NCBI GenBank assembly: GCA_028564925.1
Contig: CM053034.1
Span: 153,801,356-153,865,355 of the forward strand
Origin: Lithobates sylvaticus
Taxonomy: Eukaryota; Chordata; Amphibia; Anura; Ranidae
Direction of reading: 5' to 3'
DNA length: 64,000 nt
Made by a program: the position numbers and the translations under genes
Part shown: positions 30,761-40,554 of the stretch, piece after piece
How positions within the stretch are numbered: the first letter of the stretch is position 1
How the letters are laid out: each line of letters begins with the position of its first letter
Notes under the pieces: generated by a model
What the model was told of the DNA's origin: nothing
The model's database searches: none
What the model saw: only the letters and a program-made list of their open reading frames with translations

Positions 30761-32440
30761 TCATAAAGGATAAGGAACCTCCCAATCCCCTTTTCTGATT
30801 CTCTCTAACTCCTCCCCAGGATAAAGGGATTTGGGTTTGTGTTCACGTTCAGTTTTGGGAATTGGTTTGGGGCTAACAGGAGGTGTCTGTTCTGTTTCCT
30901 CTAAGTCTAGGCTGATGTTATCTTCACTAGGAGTAGTGTTTCTAACCCTGACAGTTTTACCTACTAAATCTTTCCACCTCTTCAGCATTTCTGCAGTAGA
31001 AATGCCATCTATCTCATCTTTAGGTACTCCTGCCTTTAATAGGTCCACCCACATTTCTTTCCTAGAAATAACTAGCCTGGTTTTCTCTTCACCTCCTGTC
31101 TTCTCTACCCCATTCCCTTTCTTCTCTGTTCTTTTCTGCTTGTATTCTTCCTGTCTGGCCTTGACCTTATCTACTGCCCTGACAGGTTTTGTTCTAGTCT
31201 CCTCTAGCTCCCCCAACTGGCTTAAAAGGGTTGTAGCTTCATGAATCTTGCTGTTTAATCCCAGGCCTCCCAACAAGGACAATAAGGGAGCCCTGAGATT
31301 AAATGGCGCAGACTTCATCAGCTTAGAGCGCAGAGCAGACGTGAAGGGTTCCATATCTGGACCCATCCATTCTGGAAACGTATTTAATCCGGTTATACAA
31401 CCCATCTCACGTAACCTGGAAATACCTTCTGCTATTGATCTCCAGGAGTAGGTATTTTCCAGGTCAGTAGGACTAGAGTATACTCGGACTATTCCATCTC
31501 TCACGAGGTCTAACAGTGAAAAATTCACGCTAAACTCTCGGGCTTTTCGCATTGCCTGACGCAATTGTGGATCATGGGTTAACACTCCCATAGTCACTGC
31601 TTCCTTACCTGACAAAACAACACTGTCTGCTCCTTCATCCCATAAGCGTAGGAGCCAACTCACTAGAGGCTCCCCAGACCTTTGTTTGTATTGTTTTGCC
31701 AGCTTATGGAGTTCAGTTTGTGTAAACTCCCGTACTTCTTCAAATTCAACATCTCTGGGGTTGCGATAATGCACCTCCCCATCTGCCATATCCTCTCTAT
31801 CATGTTGCCGTTTCCTATGCTTAGTAATGAGAGGTCTGGCATACTTTTTCTTCCGCACTAGCAGATCATCATGCGAAACATCAAACTCTATCTCCTCATC
31901 CTCACTATCATTTGAGGAGAGCACATCCTCACAGTCCCAATTTTGGGATGTGACAATGGCACGCACCCTGGCTTTACTAACAGGTTTACGGCCCTTCCTT
32001 TTCCTTAAGGCATTAATTGATTTGGTCATGAGGGCTGCACACCGCTCTTGCAAATCATCAGCCCGACTAGCAGTTGAACGTACACACTCGGAAGCAACTG
32101 CTAGCTGGTCTTTTAATACCTTAACTTCTGCCTCTGCCTTCTCCCTTCTATGTGATTCGATGTAAAATGCGTGAAGAAAATACCATCCGAATTTGGACAC
32201 CGTTCTCTTCTCTTTTTTACTTAAATCCAACCCCTTAAGGCTAAAATCTACAAAATGATCTGAGACTTTATCACCCCAAGTCAGCTTCAAGGGAGAAGCA
32301 TACTTCACAATTTCTTTAGCAAGAGGCTCCCACTCATTGTCTCTGGCCCAGATAGGTAAGCTGCACACTTCCTTCTGGTCACCAGAACCCTCTACAGCCT
32401 TGCTTTTCCTAAACAGCTTACGCAGCATTTTACCTAGCAC
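30761..32440 (-). CDS. gag-like protein of the retrovirus-like element
   Basis: One long frame of 559 residues lies directly behind the 5' LTR and primer site, starting MLGKMLRKLFRKSK. A basic start is followed by a coiled-coil-prone stretch (about residues 95-145), an acidic patch (about 175-190), a capsid-like helical region with WLLRLWDEGADSV (about 255-400) and a lysine-rich, Pro-rich tail. No zinc knuckle is obvious. Position and composition support gag; similarity to a particular retrovirus genus could not be settled by eye. Confidence 0.65.
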   Translation of the reverse strand: MLGKMLRKLFRKSKAVEGSGDQKEVCSLPIWARDNEWEPLAKEIVKYASPLKLTWGDKVSDHFVDFSLKGLDLSKKEKRTVSKFGWYFLHAFYIESHRREKAEAEVKVLKDQLAVASECVRSTASRADDLQERCAALMTKSINALRKRKGRKPVSKARVRAIVTSQNWDCEDVLSSNDSEDEEIEFDVSHDDLLVRKKKYARPLITKHRKRQHDREDMADGEVHYRNPRDVEFEEVREFTQTELHKLAKQYKQRSGEPLVSWLLRLWDEGADSVVLSGKEAVTMGVLTHDPQLRQAMRKAREFSVNFSLLDLVRDGIVRVYSSPTDLENTYSWRSIAEGISRLREMGCITGLNTFPEWMGPDMEPFTSALRSKLMKSAPFNLRAPLLSLLGGLGLNSKIHEATTLLSQLGELEETRTKPVRAVDKVKARQEEYKQKRTEKKGNGVEKTGGEEKTRLVISRKEMWVDLLKAGVPKDEIDGISTAEMLKRWKDLVGKTVRVRNTTPSEDNISLDLEETEQTPPVSPKPIPKTEREHKPKSLYPGEELERIRKGDWEVPYPL

Positions 32441-32519
32441 AAGCTACACACTACAGAAAAAACAGCTCTGCTTCAATTGAACTATAGCACAGTCACGGCG
32501 AGCCCCCAAATGTATCGCT

Positions 32520-33213
32520 TGCGTCTATCTAGCAAGGTTACTCTGTGGTATAACAAGGAAGCTGAGACTTCTGCAGTGTATAGATGTGCGTTTTACTAAC
32601 AAAAACTGCTGTACAAAACTATTACAATCTTAGGAATACAATACAAGACTGACAGATATCTATAACAAGCAAAATGCCTAGAAAATAGAACAGCCTAAAG
32701 TCTAACAGTACAAATTACTTAACTTCTGTTACTGAATGTTCATGATCTCCAATTGGCAATATTTCTTCTTAGAGACCAGGTTCTGTTCTTGTATCATGAG
32801 CGGCTTCTTCTGATCTTCAAAGCATGATGATGTGTGTCCTGATGTTACAGCATGATGTTCCATCCCTCTCCTCTCTGTGTCTCTACTCCATTTTATATGC
32901 CAGTTAGTTGACCAAAGTTTAATGTTTATACACTTGTTTCCATAACAACCGATTAACAGTCCTTCTTTTCAGGTTGAGACACCCTCTCAAACTGTTTTAA
33001 AAAAACAATGGACTGTTGGTTGCATGTTTACTGTAGCTGACGAGACAATAGTCTCTTCAACTGTCAATTTGTTATCTAACACCATTGTATGAAAACAGCA
33101 TTTGTTTGAGAATTCTACTCAAACCAGAGAATCTGATCAACTAAACTTGTAATTTCTCCCATGTAATGTTAGGTCTGATGTTTAAAAAATCATATTTTAA
33201 CAAACGCAACACA
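32520..33213 (-). repeat. LTR (5' in element orientation)
   Basis: Same length as the left LTR and near-identical. The flanking bases share only CTA, so no clean 4-6 bp target duplication could be confirmed. Confidence 0.9.
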
Positions 33214-33235
33214 CTAATATGTTCCCAAATGGGCT

Positions 33236-33310
33236 TTATTTTGTACACTTGCTTCAATGGTGCAAATATACCTTGATTGCTACATGAGGTGACAATGTCT
33301 TCTTCAGCTA
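33236..33310 (-). repeat. Possible short hammerhead-headed unit
   Basis: Minus-strand CTGAAGA (33301-33307) is followed by a GAC/GTC hairpin, but the GAAAC box reads ACCTC. An AATAAA signal (33235-33240) follows about 65 bases later. Weak, listed because the order repeats that of neighbouring units. Confidence 0.25.
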
Positions 33311-33789
33311 ACTATTATGGTGTGCTGTGGATCTGCTACACGCACACAATGTTTTTGTTCTTAATAGATCTAATGCATTAGGTTCAAAACCATTATACCT
33401 TTACAACTCCTTTAATTTTTGAAGCCTAAAAAGAGTTGTCCACATTTAAGAGCACATTTTACTGTAACTACAACAACTTACGAAATACACTGACATTGAG
33501 CAATGGAATAATAAGCCACACATTGTTTAGTAAAAAACATTTTACTCAAAGCACATTCACATGTGCGTTTTAATGTTTTAAAACAAACCAACATCTTGGT
33601 GTATAACATATATGTTTTGCATTATTTTTCCTTTTTTGTGGCTAAACAGGCATGTTCTAAACCATTAGATACACATCCAAAACTCAGTAACTTACAAAGT
33701 TCGAGTTTGGGAAAGTGAAGGGCAACCCTTCTTCAGATGGGGTGATCTCACCCCTCTAAAAGCCAAAATTAGAAGCCAAGTACTTGTAG
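33311..33789. other. No gene recognised
   Basis: AT-rich DNA; weak inverted similarity to 34130-34190 suggests it may contain the worn edge of the following palindrome. Confidence 0.4.
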
Positions 33790-34130
33790 AGGCCTAATAA
33801 TTAAATGTCCCCTATGATCCCATGCCTAAAATGTGTGTAGTTACAAACATCTATTTTTCTAAACCCCCAAAACACACAGTGTGTCAACATGTGCTATCTC
33901 CCATCACGGGTTAACAATGGACGTGTTTTGGGGCTGCAACCCCTTCCTCAGAGCTACTGTAGTTATGAGGAAGGGGTTGCACCCCCAAAATGCGTCCATT
34001 GATACCCTGTGATGGAAGATAGTACATGATGACACACTGTGTTTTGTGGCTTTATAAAAATAGATGTATGGAACTACACACATTTTAGGCATGGTATCAT
34101 GGGGGAAATAAGAATTTTAAGGCCCAATTT
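33790..34130. repeat. Palindrome of about 340 bp with hammerhead-like cores in both arms
   Basis: The arms are centred near 33957 and match closely, for example CATGCCTAAAATGTGTGTAG (33820s) against its inverse near 34075-34095. The left arm on the minus strand reads CTGAGGA (33945-33951), a GGGG/CCCC hairpin, then CAAAAC. The right arm on the plus strand reads ATGAGGA (33965-33971), the same hairpin, then CAAAATG. Outward orientation from a common centre matches the 10.7-11.8 and 25.5 kb repeats. Confidence 0.7.
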
Positions 34131-34201
34131 GTGGGCACCTTCAAATTTTTGGTTTCTGATTCTAAAAAACACATAAACATTACGATTAACATTAGTTAGG
34201 G

Positions 34202-34386
34202 CAGTGTTTCCCAACTCTCCTTCTCAAGATGCAAACCCAGGTCAGGTTTTCTTGATTTCTTGAATTTGGCACAGGTAATGTTGTCATTTTTCCTGTTAGT
34301 AATTCACACAGTCATTTATAGACTGAGGAAAATCTAGAAAATAGGACCTGGTGGTGCACCTAGAGGAGTGGAGTGGAGAAACACTG
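34202..34386. mobile_element. hAT-type short element
   Basis: Ends CAGTGTTTCCCAACTCTCC and GGAGTGGAGAAACACTG. Same family as 745-930 and 54449-54614. A clean 8-bp duplication is not visible here. Confidence 0.65.
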
Positions 34387-34927
34387 AGTTCTGTCCCTAA
34401 ACTTTAACATTTTAAAGTCATAAAAACATGGTTATTAGTAAGGGCAAACAGGAGCCAACAAGTGGAACAATAAACTTCAGACCAGGCAAGAGGAAATTAG
34501 AATTTGGTAAGCATGTCCACAAAATTGTTGATTCTTTGCTTTAAAGCAGTGGTAGCCTCTTTTGCTCCAGTTGCTTCAAACAATGCAACATATCTGTACT
34601 CATTCTGCCAATAGTACATCGTGGAAGATCATGACCTAGTAAGAAGAGTAAAAAGTATTAAGGGAACGATGGTGAGTTATGGACAAATTACTAGTCAAAT
34701 TAAGCAAATACTTACCTACCCAGTCTTTTGTTGCTTGCAACCTGCTTGCCTTTCAGACACCTACACTACTAGGAATGTACACACTGCAACTACTCTGTAA
34801 TCTTGGCCCTGGTGCCTGGGTCTCCCAAACCCGGGTACCTAGCAACACTGACAGCTCCTTCCACCTCTTCCTTCTCCATGCTCATGTTAAGGCACTACAT
34901 ACTTTGCGAATGTGTGGAGTGGGTGTT
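34387..34927. other. No gene recognised
   Basis: Ordinary mixed DNA up to the LINE target site; the open frame at 34679-34999 has no domain and runs into the LINE end. Confidence 0.45.
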
Positions 34928-34941
34928 TGGTTTGGACATCT
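34928..34941. repeat. 14-bp target-site duplication (left)
   Basis: TGGTTTGGACATCT, identical to 40541-40554, brackets the LINE and shows target-primed insertion. Confidence 0.9.
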
Positions 34942-35371
34942 GAATCATTCAGTTTTTATTGAATATTATCATAAAAACATACAGAAAATAAAACAGTAAA
35001 ATAAATAAATAATAAAAGAAATAAACAATAAGATATGCACTGTGTATAGTACATGTCAAGATCCGGAGAAATACAATACATACAAATAGAAACATATTCA
35101 GTAACGAATATAGAGCAACCATAGCAAACAGGAGACTATCTAGGAACATTCCTGAGAAAGATCCATAGGCCATATAGACCAATATTTATCAAACTGTGCA
35201 CACTTAAAGGTATTTATTGCTATCAAACGTTCAAAAGTATAGTTTCTACGTACCGCAGAAGAGACATCAGATACATTGATAGCATTAGTGGCCTTTCAAT
35301 TACATAGAATCAGTAACCTGGTTTCAAGTAAAATATGGGATATAACTGGTCTAAATGATTTAGGAAATTTA

Positions 35372-38300
35372 TCAATATTTAAATGAAGAACTTCTTAAGG
35401 CAGGATCTGGGGTAGTGAGCATACCCGTAATAGTAGATATAAGTTGAAAAACACCATTCCATAAGCTTGTAACCGTAGGACAGTACCAAAGCATATGTAA
35501 TAGATTGCCTAACTGGCCGCACTCCCTCCAACAATTCAGAGAGGAACCCGGAAAAAAAGTCGCCAATCGACAAGGAGTATAGTGCCATCTATTGGATAAT
35601 TTAATGGTAAGTTCCCAGTGTTTAGCACAATGGGATGTGGAATGAATTTCAGAGAAGGCGTGATGCCACTGTCCTTCCGAGAAATCAGAGCCGAGTTCCG
35701 CTTCCCATTTGAGCGTAGCAGGTGTCTTGATAAATTGTAATTTATCATGTAAAAGATTGTAAAAATAAGAAATACCTTTCACATATTTTCTACCTGGGGA
35801 GTAAAACTGCCAAAGTTTGTATGGAATGGTAAGTAATGGGGGAGGCAGGGTTTTGAGTAGCTCTATTATCTGGAGAGTATAAAGTGTCATGTCAGTAGTG
35901 AGATTGTACTGCAAAGTCAGTTGTGCTGCAGATTTAAGTTGGGTGCCATCATAAAAGTCAGCTACGAGTGTAATCCCTTTATTAACGAAATCAGTTACGG
36001 GTAAAGTTGGAAGTTTCGTCTCAAGGATAGAAAGTGGTATATCGTAGGGTAAGTCTGAGATGTCATCTCGAGTAGTAGGTAGTACGTGTCTCCACGCTTT
36101 CAATGATATTTGAATTGTGGGGGATAGTTTACGTAAGTCCCAGTCAGACCAACCATCAGTCAGTAAAAGAGTATGTACATCGGATACAGGTAATGGAACT
36201 AACGAGTTTTCGATATCCACCCAAACAGGCTGGTCATTAGTCTGAAACCAATGTTTAATTTGGTCCAATCTAACTGCCCAGTAATAGTCATAGATGTCAG
36301 GTAAACCTGCACCGCCAAATCTCTTATGAAGTAAGATTGCTCCTGGAGCATCGAGCCTTTTTACCATTCCATACATACTTCCAGCACATAGTTGTAAGTT
36401 TTTTGAGAAAGTGTTGTGGAATATGAAGCGGCAGCGAGCGAAATATATACAGTATTTGAGGTAAGATCAGCATTTTATACGCTGCAATTCTACCAAACCA
36501 GGAAACTTCTTCATTGAAAAGTCTTTGAGTTGGGTTTCCAGTTTGGTAACAAGTGGTTTCAAATTGGATTTAGCAAGTTCAGTACTCCATGTATATGGAA
36601 ATTGTGATTGGAGAGTAAGCTTAAGTTTGGGTGGAATTTTGAGAGCAAGGATCAAGGATTTAGAAAAGTTCACTTTGTAGTATGAAATCTTACCGAAAGC
36701 TTGGAGGATATCATGAGCATGAGACAGGGAAATTTGTGGATTAGTCAATAATAAGATAACGTCATCAGCAAAAAGGTTAATGAAATGTTTAGTATTACCA
36801 AACTGGAAACCCGAGATTAGAGGATGTGACCTTATGGCTTCTGCAAGAGGTTCCATCATAAGGTTAAAAATGGAAGGAGACAGGGGGCAACCCTGCCTAG
36901 TTCCATTTCTGATATGGAAGGGTGAGGACAAAGCATTCGTCGAGTATACCTGTGCAGTGGGGCAAGAGTTTAGCTTGAAGTATACGACCCTGGAATCCAA
37001 ACTTTACAAGCGTCATTTCCATATACGTCCAATGGACTCTATCGAACGCCTTCTCTGTGTCAATAGATAACAGCAGAGAAGGCGTTCGTGCAATTTAGCA
37101 TGATACAAAATATTAACAATCCTACTTCCGTGGCATTGGAAGTTTGTCTCCCCTTCACAAATCCCATCTGATTGTTTTTTTACCAATAAAGGAAGAATGT
37201 GCGACAAGCGAATGGCTAACAATTTGGCATACACCTTGGTATCAGAATTTAGAAGGGATATCGGCCTGAAATTGGGCGGTGTGTCAGGTTCCGTACCAGG
37301 TTTAGGCAAGGTGATTATGTAGGCTTTTAGCATATCTGGAGGCATACTGGCATTCTCAGCGGCTTTATTGAAAGAATGTGTGAGATGAGGTGATATAATA
37401 TGCTTAAACGCTTTAAGGTATTCATTAGAGAAGCCGTCAGGGCCAGGGGACTTACCATTAGGAAGCGAAGCAATAGTTTTCTCAACTTCCTGAGTGGTAA
37501 AGGGAGCATTGAGAGATTCCAGCTGTACTGTAGAGAGAGAAGGTAAATGAACATGCTGTAAGAAGTCATTTATATTCTCCCTAGAGGGTTGGGTCGTAAC
37601 AGGATCCCTATGTAAATTATAAAGTGAACCATAATATTCAGCGAATTGGTCAGCTATTGCCTAAGGATGTATGATTTTGTGGTTCAAAGTGGGGTGTCTA
37701 AGGTGTGCTATTCTTGTCTTAGTGCGCAGTGCTTTCAATCTATTGGCCAACATTTTGCCTGCCTTATTAGCATTATGATAGAAATTTAATTTTAAGCGTC
37801 TGATATGTCTGTCATATTGTTGGGATAAAAGTTCCCTGCGCTTCTCCCTGAGGGAAGATAATTTGCAAGATACTAGTAAAGTAGGAGATTGTTTATTTTG
37901 TGTTTCAAGATTTCTGAGATCATGGAGGGTAGTTTGAATCTGTTGAGATCTTTGTCGATTGGCCCTAGCCCCCATTTGTATGAGAATACCCCTCATGTAT
38001 GCCTTGTGAGAGTTCCACAAAATATGTGTATCAGTAACTGAGCCACAGTTATCTAAGAAAAAATTAGTGAGGTGTTGTGCCAGTAGCTTGCCGGAAGAAG
38101 GTTCCTGTATCAGTCTAGTGTTGCAACGCCAGATGGGAGGTGAAGAGGAGACACCCTTTTCTATAATGGTCAGAGAGATCGCCGCGTGGTCAGACCACGT
38201 AATGTCGTGAATGGTAGCCGTAGCTATATCCTGTAACAACCATTTATCAGTCAAATACATATTAATACGGGAATATGAACGATGCCTATTGGAAAAAAAA

Positions 38301-38860
38301 GTAAAGTCTCTTTCACCAGCATGGAGACATCTCCACGCATCGAACAGTTCCTCTTTATGAAGAATGGCCTGTAGGGCTGGTGTCTTGTGGAGTTTAGATG
38401 AAGATGTGTCCATTTGAGGATCTGAGGTAATGTTAAAGTCTCCGCAAATCAGAACTTTACCATATTGCATAGACTTGAGTTTGCGAAGGACTTTATTGAA
38501 AAAACGAATTTGATGGGTATTTGGAGAATATATATTAACCAGAGTGAAGGGTTGAGAATTGATGTCACCTGAGACAATGATAAACCTGCCAGCAGCATCA
38601 AGAAACGAATCCCTGTGTTGAAAGGAGAGTGAATTCCTCAAGGCCAAAAGGACTCCTCCAGCTTTTTTATGAGGATTACACGCTAAGTAAACATGTGGAA
38701 AGTCCTTGTGGGAGCATGGTGGAGCATTATCAAGTTGAAAGTGTGTTTCCTGTACACATAAAATGTCTGCCTTATGTTTATAGGCTTCTTTCCATAGGGA
38801 AAATCGTTTGGCCGGGTGATTCAATCCATGAGCGTTAATGGATAAGCAAGAGATCGTCAT
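35372..38860 (-). pseudogene. L1-like ORF2: endonuclease and reverse transcriptase
   Basis: The start MTISCLSINAHGLNH at 38860 fits an APE-type endonuclease: CVQETHF (Glu), ICGDFNI (Asp/Asn) and TWSDHAAISL (Asp-His) appear in order within about 230 residues. A linker follows, with a stop near 37661. The reverse transcriptase then runs through PNFRPISLLNSDTKVYAK (37.2 kb), GTRQGCPLSPSIFNLMMEPLA (36.9 kb) and LFADDVILLL (36.75 kb), but in more than one frame. The C-terminal region (36376-35372) holds a CWRECGQLGNLLHMLWYC cysteine motif, as usual in L1 ORF2. At least three frame breaks. Confidence 0.9.
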
Positions 38861-39159
38861 TGACCCATTGTGGAAGAAACATGGAAGGCAGACAAAAGTG
38901 TACTCACTGTGACCAATAAGAGTGTTTCCAGCTGCTGGCAGGCATCACACGGGTATCTGAGGTGGACAGAGGACGCTAAGTTGCTTGTAGAAGATCTGTG
39001 CATATCAAGGAAAAAATACAAGAGACAAAAATAATTAAAAAAATTTAACAAAATCGATAATATCATAAGAAAAGGATCAAATAATCGATCCAAGAGCAGA
39101 GCAGTCTGCTACTGGTATCCAGGGGTGAATAGGATAAAGAGTATAAGTCACTCATCCTA

Positions 39160-40335
39160 AGAGGCAATCATATGGTAGGCTGACTCGTAGTATAGTTTCC
39201 CTCTGCGTTTTTTTTGTGCGATTTCTTATATGTGACAACTTGCCATTCATTTTGAACAAAGGACGGCCCATCTGCTGAAGGATATTGAATATTGCTATCA
39301 GGCAGTATATTCCACTTACGTAGCAGTTTTATACCATCATCTAGAGAGGAAATCATGGATGTGGCACCATTATGAGTGATAGATAACGTGGCTGGATACT
39401 TCCACTTGTGAGGTATGCTATTGTTCCGCAGTGCTTTTGTGATGGTGAGGAGATTGCGTCGTCACTGCAAAGTATGCCTGGACAGGTCAGGAAGCAATCT
39501 GATATTGGCATACTGTGGAGGAATATTTTCTTGTTTCCTAGATGCTTGTAAAATCTGATCCTTAATGTGGAAAAAATTTATTCTCAACTCAGCTATTCTC
39601 AATGTATTCAGCTGGCAGAAAGGAGGGTTTGGGGATTCTATGAATCCTGTCCACAATAAGGTCTTGTGCAGTCGCCTGAGGTAAAAAAAGTGGAAAAAAG
39701 GGCTTGGGCAAATGGCAATAACTGATTTGGGGGTACATCTTCAGGGATACCCCTCAATTTCAGGTTGTTTCTCCTGGAGCGGTCCTCAAGGTCTGACAAT
39801 TTATCTTTAATCCATCCAATATCTTCCCCCTGTGCTGCATTAGATTCCAACATTATATTATATGATGAGGTAAATTCCTCCCTTTTGTGTTCTACTCTGT
39901 CCACCCTCAGGCCCAATGAGTTAACTTCCCTCCTGCATTCATTAATTCCTCTGACCATATCAGCCTGAAGGAATGACCGTAGAGAAAGCAACATGTCTTT
40001 TAAAACAGTGTCAGAAACAGGCCTGTCAGATGTGGGAAATTCAGAAATGGGGTCTCCTCTCTGACTGAGCTGACCAGCGGTGGCTGTGTGTGAACCCCTT
40101 ACCTCCATAGCATTAGCTGAGTGCGGCCTATATGGTGAGTCTCTCCGCGGCCTGGATTTAGCAGGGCTTCATGTGGTGGGAGTAGTAGGGCCGGATGAGG
40201 AGTCACTGGGGGCCTTCTGAGGGTGAGTAGCGGTGGAGGAATGTCCCTTGAGAACCGGGCCTTATCCCTGTAAGTGCGCTCCGTCACAGGGCCTGCCGCC
40301 ACCGCTGCCATTTTGTGAGGCGCCATTCGCTGCAT
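39160..40335 (-). pseudogene. L1-like ORF1: coiled coil and RNA-binding domain
   Basis: A start MAPHKMAAVAAG lies near 40325, followed by a Pro-rich stretch. After a frame change near 40105 comes a coiled-coil segment and then DLEDRSRRNNLKLRGIPED, the characteristic entry to the L1 ORF1 RRM domain. Further pieces (39.6-39.2 kb) include LPDLSRHTLQ and the C-terminal domain. ORF1p normally coats LINE RNA as a trimer. Broken in two or three places. Confidence 0.8.
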
Positions 40336-40504
40336 AGTATCCGGGCAGCTTCTGCGGCTGTTGCGGGTTTTTGCGATTCCTGGCCATCACCGGATCGTTC
40401 CCGGGAGACTCTGGAGGCTGCAGACCCACTTTGGGAAGAAATCACTGCCGGGAAATGTGGGGAATCTGTGATTGCCTCAGCTGGACAAGCGGAGCTTCAA
40501 GGCT

Positions 40505-40540
40505 AAGCGGCCATCTTGGAGTCCGGTCGCCACGCCCCCC
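40505..40540 (-). promoter_or_regulatory. LINE 5' end with YY1-like site
   Basis: Minus strand CCAAGATGGCCGCTTAGCC lies near +25 of the LINE. The core AAGATGGCC matches the YY1 recognition motif found at a similar distance in human L1, where it directs accurate initiation. Function here is inferred from motif and place. Confidence 0.5.
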
Positions 40541-40554
40541 TGGTTTGGACATCT
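40541..40554. repeat. 14-bp target-site duplication (right)
   Basis: TGGTTTGGACATCT, identical to 34928-34941. Confidence 0.9.

Larger units (their letters stand above)
28332..33213 (-). mobile_element. Retrovirus-like LTR element, young but incomplete
   Basis: Two 694-bp LTRs, TG...CA when read on the minus strand, enclose about 3.5 kb. Just inside the right (5') LTR is TGGGGGCTCG, matching the start of a tRNA-Pro primer site. A purine-rich tract adjoins the other LTR. Parts seen on the minus strand are a long gag-like frame, aspartic protease, part of reverse transcriptase and an integrase-end-like segment. RNase H, most of integrase and env were not seen. Broken, with few breaks. The LTRs differ at one position by eye, so the insertion is very recent. 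The reverse transcriptase style (LPQGYLHSPTICH) suggests an ERV-L or related vertebrate retrovirus; tentative. Confidence 0.85.
34942..40540 (-). mobile_element. L1-like LINE, apparently full length
   Basis: 5.6 kb between 14-bp target duplications. The 5' end (right, at 40540) begins GGGGGGCGTGGCGACCGGAC and carries CCAAGATGGCCGC about 25 bases in, like the YY1-type site at the start of mammalian L1. ORF1 and ORF2 follow in the usual order on the minus strand; both are frameshifted. The 3' end has an AATAAA just before the target site but no long A-tail. Clean duplications argue for a fairly young insertion; the coding breaks argue that it is inactive. Confidence 0.9.

Noticed and set aside
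30831-31244. Plus-strand frame opposite the gag-like gene
   Set aside because: Hydrophobic Ser/Leu/Phe-rich shadow of the Lys/Glu-rich gag-like frame.
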